Source of the DNA: UMGS1889 sp900556055
Lineage (GTDB): Bacteria; Bacillota; Clostridia; Oscillospirales; Ruminococcaceae
DNA length: 64,000 bases
Assembly (NCBI GenBank): GCA_902463265.1
Contig: CABQEV010000001.1
Coordinates: 62,001 to 126,000 of the forward strand
Reading direction: 5' to 3'
In this document: one piece after another, positions 44,346 to 52,344 of the stretch
Numbering within the stretch: position 1 is the stretch's first letter
Layout: each line of letters opens with the position of its first letter
Made by a program: the position numbers and the translations under genes
The notes under the pieces: generated by a model
The model's database searches: none
What the model saw: the letters and a program-made list of their open reading frames with translations, nothing else
What the model was told of the DNA's origin: nothing

Positions 44346-44627
44346 ATGAACGAAAAACAGCAGGAAAATATCCCGCAGAATGTCATTATGGAGGACAGAA
44401 AAAAGCTCAGGATAACAGGCGTGACAGACGTTGACAGCTTCGGCGAGAGCAGCGTTCTTCTATACACTGTGCTGGGAGAAATGGCGGTCTACGGCAGCGA
44501 CCTTCATGTTGATACGGTATCGACGGAAACGGGCGAGCTGTGCGTTACGGGCATGATAAATTCAGTCGTTTACGGCGACAGTTCAAAGCGTGCGCCGCTT
44601 TCATTTATCGGAAAGCTTTTCAGATAG
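44346..44627 (+). CDS. yabP: Spore protein YabP
   Basis: 93-residue YabP/YqfC-family sporulation protein (KLRITGVTDVDSFGESSVLLYT, then LCVTGMINSVVYGD). In Bacillus it is needed for spore cortex assembly, together with YabQ. It lies at the head of the conserved order yabP-yabQ-divIC-yabR. Start at ATG 44346; the purine-rich AAAGGAAATGATG precedes it. Confidence 0.93.
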   Translation: MNEKQQENIPQNVIMEDRKKLRITGVTDVDSFGESSVLLYTVLGEMAVYGSDLHVDTVSTETGELCVTGMINSVVYGDSSKRAPLSFIGKLFR

Positions 44628-44637
44628 GAGTGATCTC

Positions 44638-45051
44638 ATGCCGCTGGATACGTTTTTCTCGGTCAGTCAGCAGGTGAGGTTTCTGCTGCTCTCGGCGGTT
44701 CTGGGGGCGGCAATGGGCGTTGTCTACGATGTTTTCCGAACGATAAGGATACTTTTTCCGCCCGCAGGGGGAAAGGCGGCAACAGCGGTCTCGGATATCA
44801 TTTTCTGGGTGATGTACGCTGCGGCGCTGTTTGTTTTTGCATTCAATGTTTCGGGAGATGTGGTCAGGGGGTATATGGTAATGGGCAGCCTCTGCGGATT
44901 TATACTTTACATTTTATCAGCGGGAAGCGTTGTTACAGGGATATTCAGATTTATTGCGGAGCAGATATCGGCTGCGGCGGGAAAGATAAGATCGCTGTGT
45001 CAAAAAATACCGCCGCTTTTTGTGAGAAACGGAAAAAATGACGTTAATTGA
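44638..45051 (+). CDS. yabQ: Spore cortex protein YabQ
   Basis: 137-residue membrane protein of the YabQ family (QQVRFLLLSAVLGAAMGVVYDVFRTIR is typical, about residues 9-35), with four membrane helices and a basic tail. AGGAG 7 bases upstream sets the start at 44638; the frame runs 16 codons further back into yabP. It belongs to the spore cortex pathway with YabP. Confidence 0.9.
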   Translation: MPLDTFFSVSQQVRFLLLSAVLGAAMGVVYDVFRTIRILFPPAGGKAATAVSDIIFWVMYAAALFVFAFNVSGDVVRGYMVMGSLCGFILYILSAGSVVTGIFRFIAEQISAAAGKIRSLCQKIPPLFVRNGKNDVN

Positions 45052-45071
45052 AAAAATGTTTAAAAATCCCC

Positions 45072-45099
45072 TTGAAAAAAAGCGCAAATATGTTATAAT
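45072..45099 (+). promoter_or_regulatory. Sigma-A promoter of divIC
   Basis: TTGAAA, 16 bases, TATAAT, about 85 bases before divIC. Confidence 0.7.
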
Positions 45100-45183
45100 G
45101 ATAATCGGACGGTCTTATCCGTCTGCTGATTTTTACATCGTATCTATATATCGGTCATCATTCTGAAAAGGAGGCATCAGGCG

Positions 45184-45534
45184 TTGGACGAAGCATACAG
45201 GCTGAAAGAACAGCAGATCAAAAAAAGAAAACGCCGTGATGAAAAGCGCAAAAAAGGCGGACCTCTGTACAGGCTCGTGATACGTCTTGCGGCGGTGTCC
45301 ATTATGGGATACTGTATCGTAAGCACGGTAATCACTCAGGCGGATAACGCTGAAAAGCGCAAGGAGCTTGAAGAACTGAAGCTGAAGGAGCAGCAGCTTA
45401 CTGCCGCAAACGAGGAATGTGCCAGACTTCTTGACGATAAGAATGAGATGGAATATTACGAGCGTCTTGCCATAGAAACGCAGGGCTACGCATATCCTTC
45501 GGAAAGACGTTTTATAGATACTTCGCGGAACTGA
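45184..45534 (+). CDS. divIC: Cell division protein DivIC/FtsB
   Basis: 116-residue septum-formation initiator. A basic cytosolic lead (KKRKRRDEKRKK) is followed by one membrane helix (VIRLAAVSIMGYCIVSTVI, about 37-55) and a coiled coil (NAEKRKELEELKLKEQQLTAANEECA region, 60-90), then the conserved YYERLAIETQGYAYPSERRF region. The start is TTG with AAGGAGG upstream. It joins FtsL and DivIB at the division site. Synteny with yabQ and yabR confirms identity. Confidence 0.9.
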   Translation: MDEAYRLKEQQIKKRKRRDEKRKKGGPLYRLVIRLAAVSIMGYCIVSTVITQADNAEKRKELEELKLKEQQLTAANEECARLLDDKNEMEYYERLAIETQGYAYPSERRFIDTSRN

Positions 45535-45584
45535 CCGCATATCGGCAGAATCAGAAAAATATATGAGAGGAAAAATTTTCTTTT

Positions 45585-46139
45585 ATGCAGCTGGAAGTTG
45601 GAAAAATTTATGAGGGTAAGGTAACGGGAATAACTAAATTCGGTGCTTTTGTTGAGCTTGAGCCCGGTACAACGGGAATGGTACATATCAGCGAGGTAGC
45701 CAATACTTTCGTTAATGAGATAAGAGATCACCTTACTGAGGGGCAGCAGGTCAAGGTCAAGGTTCTTAACGTGACTGACGACGGGAAGATTTCTCTGTCA
45801 ATAAAAAAAGCAGTTGATAATCCCCCTCCTCGCCGTGACTTCAAAAAGGACGGCAATGGCGGCGGACGCAGCTTCAACGGCAACAGAAACAACAATAACG
45901 GCGGAAACCGCAGCGGCGGCAGACCGAATAACAATAAACCCGCAGGCGGACGCAGCAATAACAATGCAGGCGGCCCTCCTCCACAGTTCGCAGCAGATAA
46001 TCAGCGTTCGGGTGACGCTTCTTTCGAGGATATGCTCAATAAGTTCAAGCAGAACAGCGAGGAAAAAATGAGCGATCTCAAGAAGATCATGGACAACAAG
46101 CGCCGTCCCGGAGGCCCCAGAAGAGGCGGTAAGGGCTGA
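45585..46139 (+). CDS. yabR: S1 RNA-binding domain protein YabR
   Basis: 184-residue protein: S1 domain at residues 1-72 (VGKIYEGKVTGITKFGAFVEL, GMVHISEVA, GKISLSIKKA) followed by an RGG/N-rich disordered tail (GGRSFNGNRNNNNGGNR) and a basic C-terminus. It is an RNA-binding protein of polynucleotide-phosphorylase type fold. It follows divIC as in Bacillus. Confidence 0.92.
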   Translation: MQLEVGKIYEGKVTGITKFGAFVELEPGTTGMVHISEVANTFVNEIRDHLTEGQQVKVKVLNVTDDGKISLSIKKAVDNPPPRRDFKKDGNGGGRSFNGNRNNNNGGNRSGGRPNNNKPAGGRSNNNAGGPPPQFAADNQRSGDASFEDMLNKFKQNSEEKMSDLKKIMDNKRRPGGPRRGGKG

Positions 46140-46170
46140 TTTAACGCAGCATGACAGCGGGGTGTGGCAT

Positions 46171-46548
46171 ATGAAAGAAATGATAACTCTGTGCGGCGAT
46201 GACTGCACGGATTGTCCGAGATATAATGCGCACAGCGATGAGAAACTCAGAAAAGCCGCAGAATTGTGGTACAGGGTCGGCTGGCGGGATCATGTTGTTT
46301 CAAATGATGAGATAGCGTGTTCCGGCTGTTCATCACATAAAGAATGTACATATCATCTTGTTGAATGCATAAAGGAACATAATGTTCCGAAATGCAGTCT
46401 GTGCGGAGAATTTCCGTGCGGGAAGATAAATGATATGCTTGAAAGAACGGCTAAGTATCAGAATATTTGCAGAGAAGTGTGTTCCGAAGAGGAATATAGG
46501 GTTCTTGAAAAAGCATTTTTTCGGAAAAATATAAATTTGAGAAAATAA
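46171..46548 (+). CDS. DUF3795 domain cysteine-rich protein
   Basis: 125-residue DUF3795-family protein with many cysteines arranged CGDDCTDCPRY, CSGCSSHKEC and CSLCGEFPCGK, which probably bind zinc or iron. Function unknown; cytosolic. ATG at 46171 preferred over GTG 46162, because GGGGTG lies upstream. A terminator follows. Confidence 0.82.
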   Translation: MKEMITLCGDDCTDCPRYNAHSDEKLRKAAELWYRVGWRDHVVSNDEIACSGCSSHKECTYHLVECIKEHNVPKCSLCGEFPCGKINDMLERTAKYQNICREVCSEEEYRVLEKAFFRKNINLRK

Positions 46549-46559
46549 TATGAAGCTGT

Positions 46560-46589
46560 ACAGCTGCTGTAAACACGGCAGCTGTTTTT
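46560..46589 (+). terminator. Terminator of the DUF3795 gene
   Basis: 8-bp stem ACAGCTGC / GCAGCTGT with a 10-base loop, followed by TTTTT. Confidence 0.9.
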
Positions 46590-46604
46590 ATATGTGAACA
46601 CAGC

Positions 46605-46637
46605 AAACAAAAACCGCCATTCTGTTAGTGAAGGCGG
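46605..46637 (-). terminator. Terminator of the SPFH-NfeD unit
   Basis: On the minus strand a short CCGCC / GGCGG stem with a 14-base loop is followed by TTTTTG. It lies about 33 bases past the SPFH stop and converges with the DUF3795 terminator. Confidence 0.65.
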
Positions 46638-46669
46638 CTTTTGTAAAATCTAAGTAAATTTAATTTACA

Positions 46670-47635
46670 TTATCTTTGCTCTTTTGTATCGGAAACTATC
46701 TCCTTGACAGATGCCGCAAGACCTGCTATGCTCTGTATCTCGGAGGGGATAATGATCTTTGTAGCCTTTCCGTCGGCAGCCTTTGCGAATGCTTCAAGGG
46801 ATTTCAGCGTGAGGACGTTAGCGTTGGGATTTGCTGTGTTCAGGCGTTCAAGAGCCTCGGCAAGAGCGGTCTGGACCATCTGTATAGACTCTGCTTCACC
46901 CTGTGCTTCAAGTATCTTCTGCTGACGTACAGCGTCCGCACGGAGGATAACAGCCTGCTTTTCAGCCTCAGCCCGAAGGATCTCCGACTGCTTTTCAGCT
47001 TCGGCACGGAGGATCTTGGACTCTCTTTCACCCTCTGCAACGAGGATCTGCGACTTCTTGTCACCCTCAGCCTGAAGTATCTTTTCACGGCGCTCACGTT
47101 CAGCCTTCATCTGCTTCTCCATTGCGTCCTGGATCTCACGGGGAGGAAGGATATTTTTCAGCTCGACGCGGTTTACTTTGATGCCCCAGCGGTCTGTGGC
47201 CTGGTCGAGGATAGACGTGATCTTGGTGTTGATGACATCACGGGAGGTAAGCGTGGAGTCAAGCTCCATCTCACCGATTATGTTTCTGAGCGTGGTGGCG
47301 GAGAGGTTCTCGATAGCGGACATAGGACGCTCAACGCCGTATGTGAACTGCTTTGCATCGGTCACCTGGAAGAAAACTACCGTGTCGATCTGCATGGTTA
47401 CGTTATCCTTTGTGATAACTGCCTGCGGTTTAAAGTCAACGACCTGTTCCTTGATGGAAACTCTTTTTGCAACTCTGTCGATAAACGGGATTATGAAATG
47501 CGGTCCTGTTCCGAGCGCAGCATAGAATGTTCCCAGACGTTCAATTACATACACCTGAGCCTGCGGAACGATCTTTATTCCTGAGATAACGATAATAAGG
47601 ACAACGAAGATAAGTGCAATAATCAGCCACTGCAT
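46670..47635 (-). CDS. SPFH domain protein (stomatin/paraslipin)
   Basis: 321-residue stomatin-like protein: one N-terminal membrane helix (LIIALIFVVLIIVISGI), SPFH domain (QAQVYVIERLGTFYAALGTG, IDFKPQ-type region), and long charged coiled coil (KAERERREKILQAEG, then repeated ILRAEAEKQ units). SPFH proteins form membrane microdomain scaffolds and often hold proteases. Expressed with the NfeD gene immediately upstream (5 bases), the usual partner. Confidence 0.94.
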   Translation of the reverse strand: MQWLIIALIFVVLIIVISGIKIVPQAQVYVIERLGTFYAALGTGPHFIIPFIDRVAKRVSIKEQVVDFKPQAVITKDNVTMQIDTVVFFQVTDAKQFTYGVERPMSAIENLSATTLRNIIGEMELDSTLTSRDVINTKITSILDQATDRWGIKVNRVELKNILPPREIQDAMEKQMKAERERREKILQAEGDKKSQILVAEGERESKILRAEAEKQSEILRAEAEKQAVILRADAVRQQKILEAQGEAESIQMVQTALAEALERLNTANPNANVLTLKSLEAFAKAADGKATKIIIPSEIQSIAGLAASVKEIVSDTKEQR

Positions 47636-47640
47636 AATTT

Positions 47641-48093
47641 TTACTCCTTTTCAGCCGGTATTTTTTCGGGGATCACAATGAGCTTTGCGCCTTCGACAGC
47701 TGTGATCTTTACTGCCGATCCGTTTGCTATGGGTTTTCCGTCAGCGGAAACGGCTATCCAGTCAACGCCGTCAAGCCTTACTCTGCCTGACGAGGTTTCG
47801 GGATCGACCGCTTCAATTATGACCGCAGTTCTGCCGACATTTGCGTCGGAATTGGTCTTTGCCGTTTTTGCGGGCATGATCTTTTTTATGAGCGGACGTG
47901 TCACAGCGATCATTATGCCTGCGACGATAAGGCAGGTAAGTCCCTGAATATATGCGGGAACTCCGAAGATAGTGAGGACAAATGCTACCAGTGCTCCTGC
48001 TGCGAACCAGATCGAAACAAGCTGCAGTGTTGCGGCTTCGGCGGCTGCAAATATTATGAACAATACGAGCCAGATTATCATCATACCTGTCAT
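47641..48093 (-). CDS. NfeD family membrane protein
   Basis: 150-residue short NfeD: two or three N-terminal helices (MMIIWLVLFIIFAAAEAATL, AYIQGLTCLIVAGIMI) and a C-terminal OB-fold (VGRTAVIIEAVDPETSSGRV, WIAVSADGKPIANGSAV). It binds SPFH proteins and tunes them. AAAGGAG 9 bases upstream fixes the start at 48093; the longer frame is not supported. Confidence 0.9.
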   Translation of the reverse strand: MTGMMIIWLVLFIIFAAAEAATLQLVSIWFAAGALVAFVLTIFGVPAYIQGLTCLIVAGIMIAVTRPLIKKIMPAKTAKTNSDANVGRTAVIIEAVDPETSSGRVRLDGVDWIAVSADGKPIANGSAVKITAVEGAKLIVIPEKIPAEKE

Positions 48094-48139
48094 GCGGTTC
48101 AACTCCTTTCGAGGTAAATCAAATTTACCTATCAGATAT

Positions 48140-48168
48140 ATCATATCATAGCCAAGAAGAAAAATCAA
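48140..48168 (-). promoter_or_regulatory. Sigma-A promoter of nfeD-SPFH
   Basis: Minus-strand TTGATT, 17 bases, TATGAT, 47 bases before the NfeD start. Confidence 0.7.
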
Positions 48169-48220
48169 GTGTATATAGATATACATTTCAACAAATTTTG
48201 CAGATCGGTTTTGGCTATTT

Positions 48221-48448
48221 TCACATGATGCTGTTTATATATTCGCATATGCCGATCGGCGTGAATTTATCGTGCGGAATGCGGGAAGGCGAAAAGCTGA
48301 TGTTTCTGTCCTCGAGAAGTTCGGCGAGAGTTATGATGCCGAGTGAGTCAAGTATCCCCGAATCAAGGAGATTTTCACTGTCGGAGAACAATGCGTTCCC
48401 GCAGCCGCCTGCTTCTGTGATTATCGTGCGTAATTCATCAAGTTTCAT
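48221..48448 (-). CDS. Standalone acyl/peptidyl carrier protein
   Basis: 75-residue carrier protein. The phosphopantetheine attachment serine lies in LLDSGILDSLGIITLAELLE (LDSL near residue 34). Composition and pattern resemble DltC-like D-alanyl carriers more than fatty-acid ACP. GAGGA 8 bases upstream sets the start at 48448; the frame goes 10 codons further without a site. It is separated by a divergent lipoprotein gene from the adenylation enzyme gene on the same strand, its probable partner. No phosphopantetheinyl transferase is visible in the window. Confidence 0.8.
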   Translation of the reverse strand: MKLDELRTIITEAGGCGNALFSDSENLLDSGILDSLGIITLAELLEDRNISFSPSRIPHDKFTPIGICEYINSIM

Positions 48449-48471
48449 TTTGAATATCCTCTTAAAATTGA

Positions 48472-48500
48472 TTGACATTTTATTGAATTGATGGTATGAT
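48472..48500 (+). promoter_or_regulatory. Sigma-A promoter of the 394-residue lipoprotein gene
   Basis: TTGACA, 17 bases, TATGAT, 36 bases before the start. It begins 24 bases from the divergent carrier-protein start. Confidence 0.82.
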
Positions 48501-48535
48501 ATTATAAATAATTTTACATGAAAGGAGATATTTTC

Positions 48536-49720
48536 ATGAATAAAAAATCGCTTGTTTTCCTGCTGACAGCGCTTATTTTATGCTCATGCAGCAGTGAAGA
48601 ACCCACAGAGATTGAAACATTTCCCGATATTACGGCTGTTGAATCGGCTTCGGATACATCAGCTGAAATATCCGAAACTGAGAAAGAAACCGAAACATCT
48701 TCCGAAACCGTGACGGAAACTGAAACCGAACCCGAGATCTCGGAGACTGAGGCATCAGCCGATGCGGACGAAAGCTTTTCGCTTGCAGATCTTGCGGGGG
48801 ATTTCGACGCTGCCGATCCAATGAGATACACCCTTGTGACAAAGGAGAATTTCACTCCCGCAGATAAAAAATCGGCGGAAAATGCTGCGCTTGAAGTTGT
48901 CAGAGAGTCGGATTTTTTAAGATCAGCCGAAAAACAGGCACGGGAAATGTTCACCTATGAAAACGGAGTTTATACCCCGACTGATGAAATGCATTTTTTG
49001 AATTCAACATATCTTGATTATCTCGGAGATGATTTTTCGATAGAGCCTAAGCCGATAGGCGGCATCACAGCCAAGTTTGACGGCGTGAATGACGGATATG
49101 TTTACTTCTTTTCAATGCCGCTTTCATTTGACTATCTCGAATGGAGCGGTGCGTTTGAATTATATGCTGCCGTGTTCGTGAACGATGCCGATGAAGCGCA
49201 GCTGATATGCGGCGATCAGACGCTGGGTTCGGCTGTACTTCTTGCCTATGAGGACAGAACAGATATCGTTTTTTCGGCAGGACACACTTCGGGAACTAGC
49301 CATTCTTACATAGTAAGCTTTAATGACGGAGCCGTTCTCACAAACCGAAGAATTTACGGTTCTGTCAATGCAGATGAATCGGGATATGTTTTGAAAGATG
49401 ATATTTCGGGGTTTCTCGGACATAACATACTGTTTTTCCGTGACAGGGAAAGAGGTTACTGCGGAATAAGGGCGGTAAAGCTCAGCGATGACGCATTTGA
49501 GAAAATCAAAAATTATCCGGGAATACAGCCCGATGAAAGAAATGCCGACGAGTTTGATGCCGACCATTTTTATATAGCAGGCGGAAAATATCTCAAAAAT
49601 TCTTTCGGTGTATATGTATTTGACGGCAATGATCTTGTCCCGACCGATTTCAATGTGATAAGTGCTGATGAAGATGACTTTGACACGGTACTAAATGTCA
49701 ATGTCAGCGAATGGGAATGA
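48536..49720 (+). CDS. Lipoprotein with S/T/E-rich linker
   Basis: 394-residue exported lipoprotein. Signal peptide with lipobox LILCSCSS near residue 17, a linker of about 65 residues rich in T, E and S (ETETSSETVTETETE), then a folded domain of about 310 residues I cannot name. The start at 48536 is preferred, since AAAGGAG precedes it; the ATG at 48518 has none. It ends base to base with the convergent adenylation gene (no gap). Its placement inside the adenylation/carrier/VanW group suggests an envelope role. Confidence 0.75.
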   Translation: MNKKSLVFLLTALILCSCSSEEPTEIETFPDITAVESASDTSAEISETEKETETSSETVTETETEPEISETEASADADESFSLADLAGDFDAADPMRYTLVTKENFTPADKKSAENAALEVVRESDFLRSAEKQAREMFTYENGVYTPTDEMHFLNSTYLDYLGDDFSIEPKPIGGITAKFDGVNDGYVYFFSMPLSFDYLEWSGAFELYAAVFVNDADEAQLICGDQTLGSAVLLAYEDRTDIVFSAGHTSGTSHSYIVSFNDGAVLTNRRIYGSVNADESGYVLKDDISGFLGHNILFFRDRERGYCGIRAVKLSDDAFEKIKNYPGIQPDERNADEFDADHFYIAGGKYLKNSFGVYVFDGNDLVPTDFNVISADEDDFDTVLNVNVSEWE

Positions 49721-51124
49721 TCATTTTATTTTGCCCGATGCGGTGAGATGCTCATTATGTGAGATCTCGGTATGCGTCGGCAGCATATATTCGGGCAGAT
49801 ATTCCGATAAAAAGCCAATGAGGGAAGCGGGGGAAACTCCGCTTTTTTCATTGCAGAATGCTGTCAGCTTTATCCCTCTGACATCTCCCGAACTGTCGCG
49901 GACGGCGGTGACCTTTGCCGCATCGACATTGGGAAAACGGCATGCCGCCGACTCTATCTCGCCCGTTTCAATGCGGTATCCCTTGTATTTTATCATTCCG
50001 TCAAGGCGGGAAATGCAGTAAAGTCTGCCGTTTTCTATCCTGCCTTTATCGCCTGTGGGATAGCTTCCGTCAGGGCGGATTACACTTTGCGGGGCATTCA
50101 GATATCCGCCGAAAACGCTTTTTCCTCGGAGAATGATCTCATTGTTTTTGCCGAGAAATATTTCACAGGCGGCATTTTTGATATCTCCGCAGGGAAGATC
50201 TTCGGCTTCGTTTATCTCATCGGGGAATATTTCGGAGGCGGAAACGGCGCAGCAGGCTTCTGTCGGTCCGTAGGCGTTCAGGAGATGTGCCTTTGGAAAA
50301 CGTGCAAAAAATCTGACGGCGGTCTTTGCTCTGAGCGGTTCGCCGCAGCATACGGCTGTTTTGAGATCAGGCATATATTCGGCGGAAAAACTTGGGCAGG
50401 TCATAAGCAGGCGCAGAAATGTCGGTGTGCAGTTCAGCCTTGTGATATGGCGTACAGTCTGCCATGTTTCGGGATATGCAAGCTCTTCGGGCGATACGGA
50501 TATGAAGGTCCCGCCGTTTGCGAGGGACGGGAAAATGTCCGCACATGAGAGGTCAAACGAGAAAACTGAGGTGCCGAGCGTGATGTCATTGGGTGTGAAG
50601 CCAAGTCCGCTGTCGGAACAGGCAAAATCAAGGAACGACTGCATATTTTCCGCTGATATCGGAACGCCCTTCGGCTCGCCCGTGCTGCCCGAAGTGAAGA
50701 TAGTGTACAGCATTTTATGATGCGGGACGGGCAGTTCATTCGTACCTTTGGCACGCTTTTTCCCCGAAAATGCCGCTGTAAGAATGAGGTCGGGCATATC
50801 AGTGAAGCAAAGCGGACGGTCGGAGATAACAGCTGCTGCGGCACTTTGTCGGCAGATATCGGCAAGGCGCATTTCGGGGCAGCTTTCATCGCAGGGGATA
50901 TACATTCTTTCGGCGATCATGCAGCCGAGTATCGCCGAAACAAATGCCGTGCTGCGCTTTCCGTAAATGACGGCTGGACCGTATGCCGCCGAAGAAAGCC
51001 GCTCGGCAAGCTTTAAGGCAGATGCGGCAAGCTCGCCGTAGGTCACAGATCTCCCGCATATCGTGCAGGCGGTTTTATTGGGGTGTTCTTTGCAGCTCCG
51101 GACTATGCTTTCAGCAAAGTTCAT
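49721..51124 (-). CDS. AMP-binding adenylation enzyme (DltA/NRPS A-domain-like)
   Basis: 467-residue ANL-superfamily adenylating enzyme. Core motifs seen are YTIFTSGSTGEPKGVPI (A3), NAYGPTEACC (A5), YPTGDKGRIENGRLYCISRLDGMIKYKGYRIETGEIE split over A7-A8, and terminal TASGKIK with the A10 lysine. It activates an amino or other acid as adenylate for transfer to a carrier protein, probably the standalone one at 48221. It consists of the A domain only; the protein ends at A10. Its gene overlaps the VanW gene by 14 bases. Substrate not predictable by eye. Confidence 0.85.
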   Translation of the reverse strand: MNFAESIVRSCKEHPNKTACTICGRSVTYGELAASALKLAERLSSAAYGPAVIYGKRSTAFVSAILGCMIAERMYIPCDESCPEMRLADICRQSAAAAVISDRPLCFTDMPDLILTAAFSGKKRAKGTNELPVPHHKMLYTIFTSGSTGEPKGVPISAENMQSFLDFACSDSGLGFTPNDITLGTSVFSFDLSCADIFPSLANGGTFISVSPEELAYPETWQTVRHITRLNCTPTFLRLLMTCPSFSAEYMPDLKTAVCCGEPLRAKTAVRFFARFPKAHLLNAYGPTEACCAVSASEIFPDEINEAEDLPCGDIKNAACEIFLGKNNEIILRGKSVFGGYLNAPQSVIRPDGSYPTGDKGRIENGRLYCISRLDGMIKYKGYRIETGEIESAACRFPNVDAAKVTAVRDSSGDVRGIKLTAFCNEKSGVSPASLIGFLSEYLPEYMLPTHTEISHNEHLTASGKIK

Positions 51125-51959
51125 TTTCCTTCTCCTTTCGTATTTCGTCCTGCGGTATCAGTGAATGGTCGTACATTACCTTTGAATGGTTATTGAGAAT
51201 AAGCTCGGTTTTAAGCGTTTCACCGCTTTTTCGGTCTATGATGTGACGGTAGACCTTGCTGTTTCGGAAATAATCGCCGTTTTCGTATGTATATCCTAAA
51301 TTTTCCTCCGTGATCTTATATCGCTCGGGAAATTCGGCTTCGGAGCGCAGTTCGCCGCAGAGGTCGCCGTTTTCGGTAAAAACGATTATCTGAACGGGAT
51401 ATGGCGATGTATTTTTAAATCGGTAATCGACATTTTTATAGAAAACGGAAGTACCCGTGCCGAATGGGACACGCCGTCCGCTGTCGGGGAAAAGCGCATC
51501 GGAATGGTGATGAAGCTCGGTGACTTCAAGCGGACTGTTCAGAATCAGCCAGTGGATAAGGTTCGCCATCTGGCATAGTCCGCCGCCGACAGCACTTCCC
51601 ATGCCTTTTTGGGATATGGTCAGACCTTCCTTAAATCCGCACTTTTGGGTCGGTTTTCCGACTGTGCGCCAGAATGAAAAGGTTTCGTTCGGTCGGATAA
51701 TGATGCCGTTTATCCTTGATGCGGCTATTTCGAGATTTGTCTGCTTATTTTCCTGAAGCTTCATGTCAACTCCCTCAAGACGGCGCAGCATCACGGAGCG
51801 ATGGCTTTTTACGGTCACGGGCAGCACATCTTCTGAGTGCAGTTTTGCGATTTTTTCTCCCGAAAATATGTCCTTTATGTCACGCAGAATGTATTCCTTT
51901 ATCAGTGAGATCTTATAGCAAAGGGGCGATATTTCGCAGAAAAGCCGTCTTTTTTTCAT
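51111..51959 (-). CDS. VanW family protein
   Basis: 282-residue VanW-domain protein (NETFSFWRTVGKPTQKCGFKEG split, GMGSAVGGGLCQMANLIHWL, HHHSDALFPDSGRRVPFGTG). VanW occurs in some vancomycin-resistance clusters and elsewhere; its function is unknown. No signal peptide is visible, so it appears cytosolic. The start at 51959 (MKKRRLF) sits 9 bases after GGAG; ATG codons at 51968 and 51965 lie too close. First gene of the VanW-adenylation transcript; the two overlap by 14 bases. Confidence 0.85.
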   Translation of the reverse strand: MKKRRLFCEISPLCYKISLIKEYILRDIKDIFSGEKIAKLHSEDVLPVTVKSHRSVMLRRLEGVDMKLQENKQTNLEIAASRINGIIIRPNETFSFWRTVGKPTQKCGFKEGLTISQKGMGSAVGGGLCQMANLIHWLILNSPLEVTELHHHSDALFPDSGRRVPFGTGTSVFYKNVDYRFKNTSPYPVQIIVFTENGDLCGELRSEAEFPERYKITEENLGYTYENGDYFRNSKVYRHIIDRKSGETLKTELILNNHSKVMYDHSLIPQDEIRKEKENELC

Positions 51960-51990
51960 GTCCATCATCTCCGTTTTATTCTATTATATC

Positions 51991-52019
51991 ATTATATCAC
52001 GGAAAATTATTCTTATCAA
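51991..52019 (-). promoter_or_regulatory. Sigma-A promoter of the vanW-adenylation operon
   Basis: Minus-strand TTGATA, 17 bases, TATAAT, about 32 bases before the VanW start. Confidence 0.78.
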
Positions 52020-52020
52020 T

Positions 52021-52184
52021 AACGCTTTGGATAAAAACGGGTTACAAACTGTTTACAAAAAGCTGTGGACGCATTATATCGGCGTGAGGCACACTATGCT
52101 GTGTGACCTTGCTTGTTTTACAGATGAAAAAAAGCCGCAGATATCGCAAAAGCAGTGGATCTTCATGCTGTGTGCGGCATAGAT
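52021..52184 (+). other. Intergenic stretch with small hairpins
   Basis: No convincing gene. A TTTACA at about 52053 with a poor TATATC 17 bases on could be a weak plus-strand promoter. Hairpins CACAC/GTGTG (52090-52105) and GCCGCA/TGCGGC (around 52134-52179) follow, leading into the repeat pair at 52185. It might be an RNA gene; evidence is thin. Confidence 0.25.
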
Positions 52185-52288
52185 AATACTAAAAACTCAT
52201 TGAATTATGGGAATCTCTCGCCGCAAAACCGCATATATTAAAGCTTTTGCGGCGATTTCTTCTCCATAATTCTAATGGTTTTTATTAT
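52185..52288. repeat. Inverted pair of the dispersed repeat around a hairpin
   Basis: Copy 3 (52185-52210) is the reverse complement of copy 1 with one base changed; copy 4 (52264-52288, CCATAATTCTAATGG then T-rich) is degenerate and in the opposite orientation. Between them is a perfect 11-bp stem TCGCCGCAAAA / TTTTGCGGCGA with a 16-base loop (52218-52255). The whole is a 104-bp near-palindrome, MITE-like or a bidirectional terminator. Confidence 0.8.
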
Positions 52289-52307
52289 AAAAGCAAATTA
52301 TCCAAAA

Positions 52308-52340
52308 TAAAAAAAGCCGCACTTCAATTGAAATGCGGCT
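52308..52340 (-). terminator. Terminator of rqcH
   Basis: Minus-strand stem AGCCGCA / TGCGGCT with a 12-base loop (with inner TCAATTGA pairing), followed by seven T; four bases beyond the rqcH stop. Confidence 0.92.
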
Positions 52341-52344
52341 GATC

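Noticed and set aside
48221..51959. Classical dlt (D-alanylation) operon
   Set aside because: DltB and DltD are missing, the adenylation enzyme is paired with VanW, and the carrier gene is displaced by a divergent lipoprotein gene.
51111..51959. Vancomycin resistance cluster
   Set aside because: VanW alone is not resistance; no VanA/B ligase, VanH, VanX, VanS or VanR gene is adjacent.
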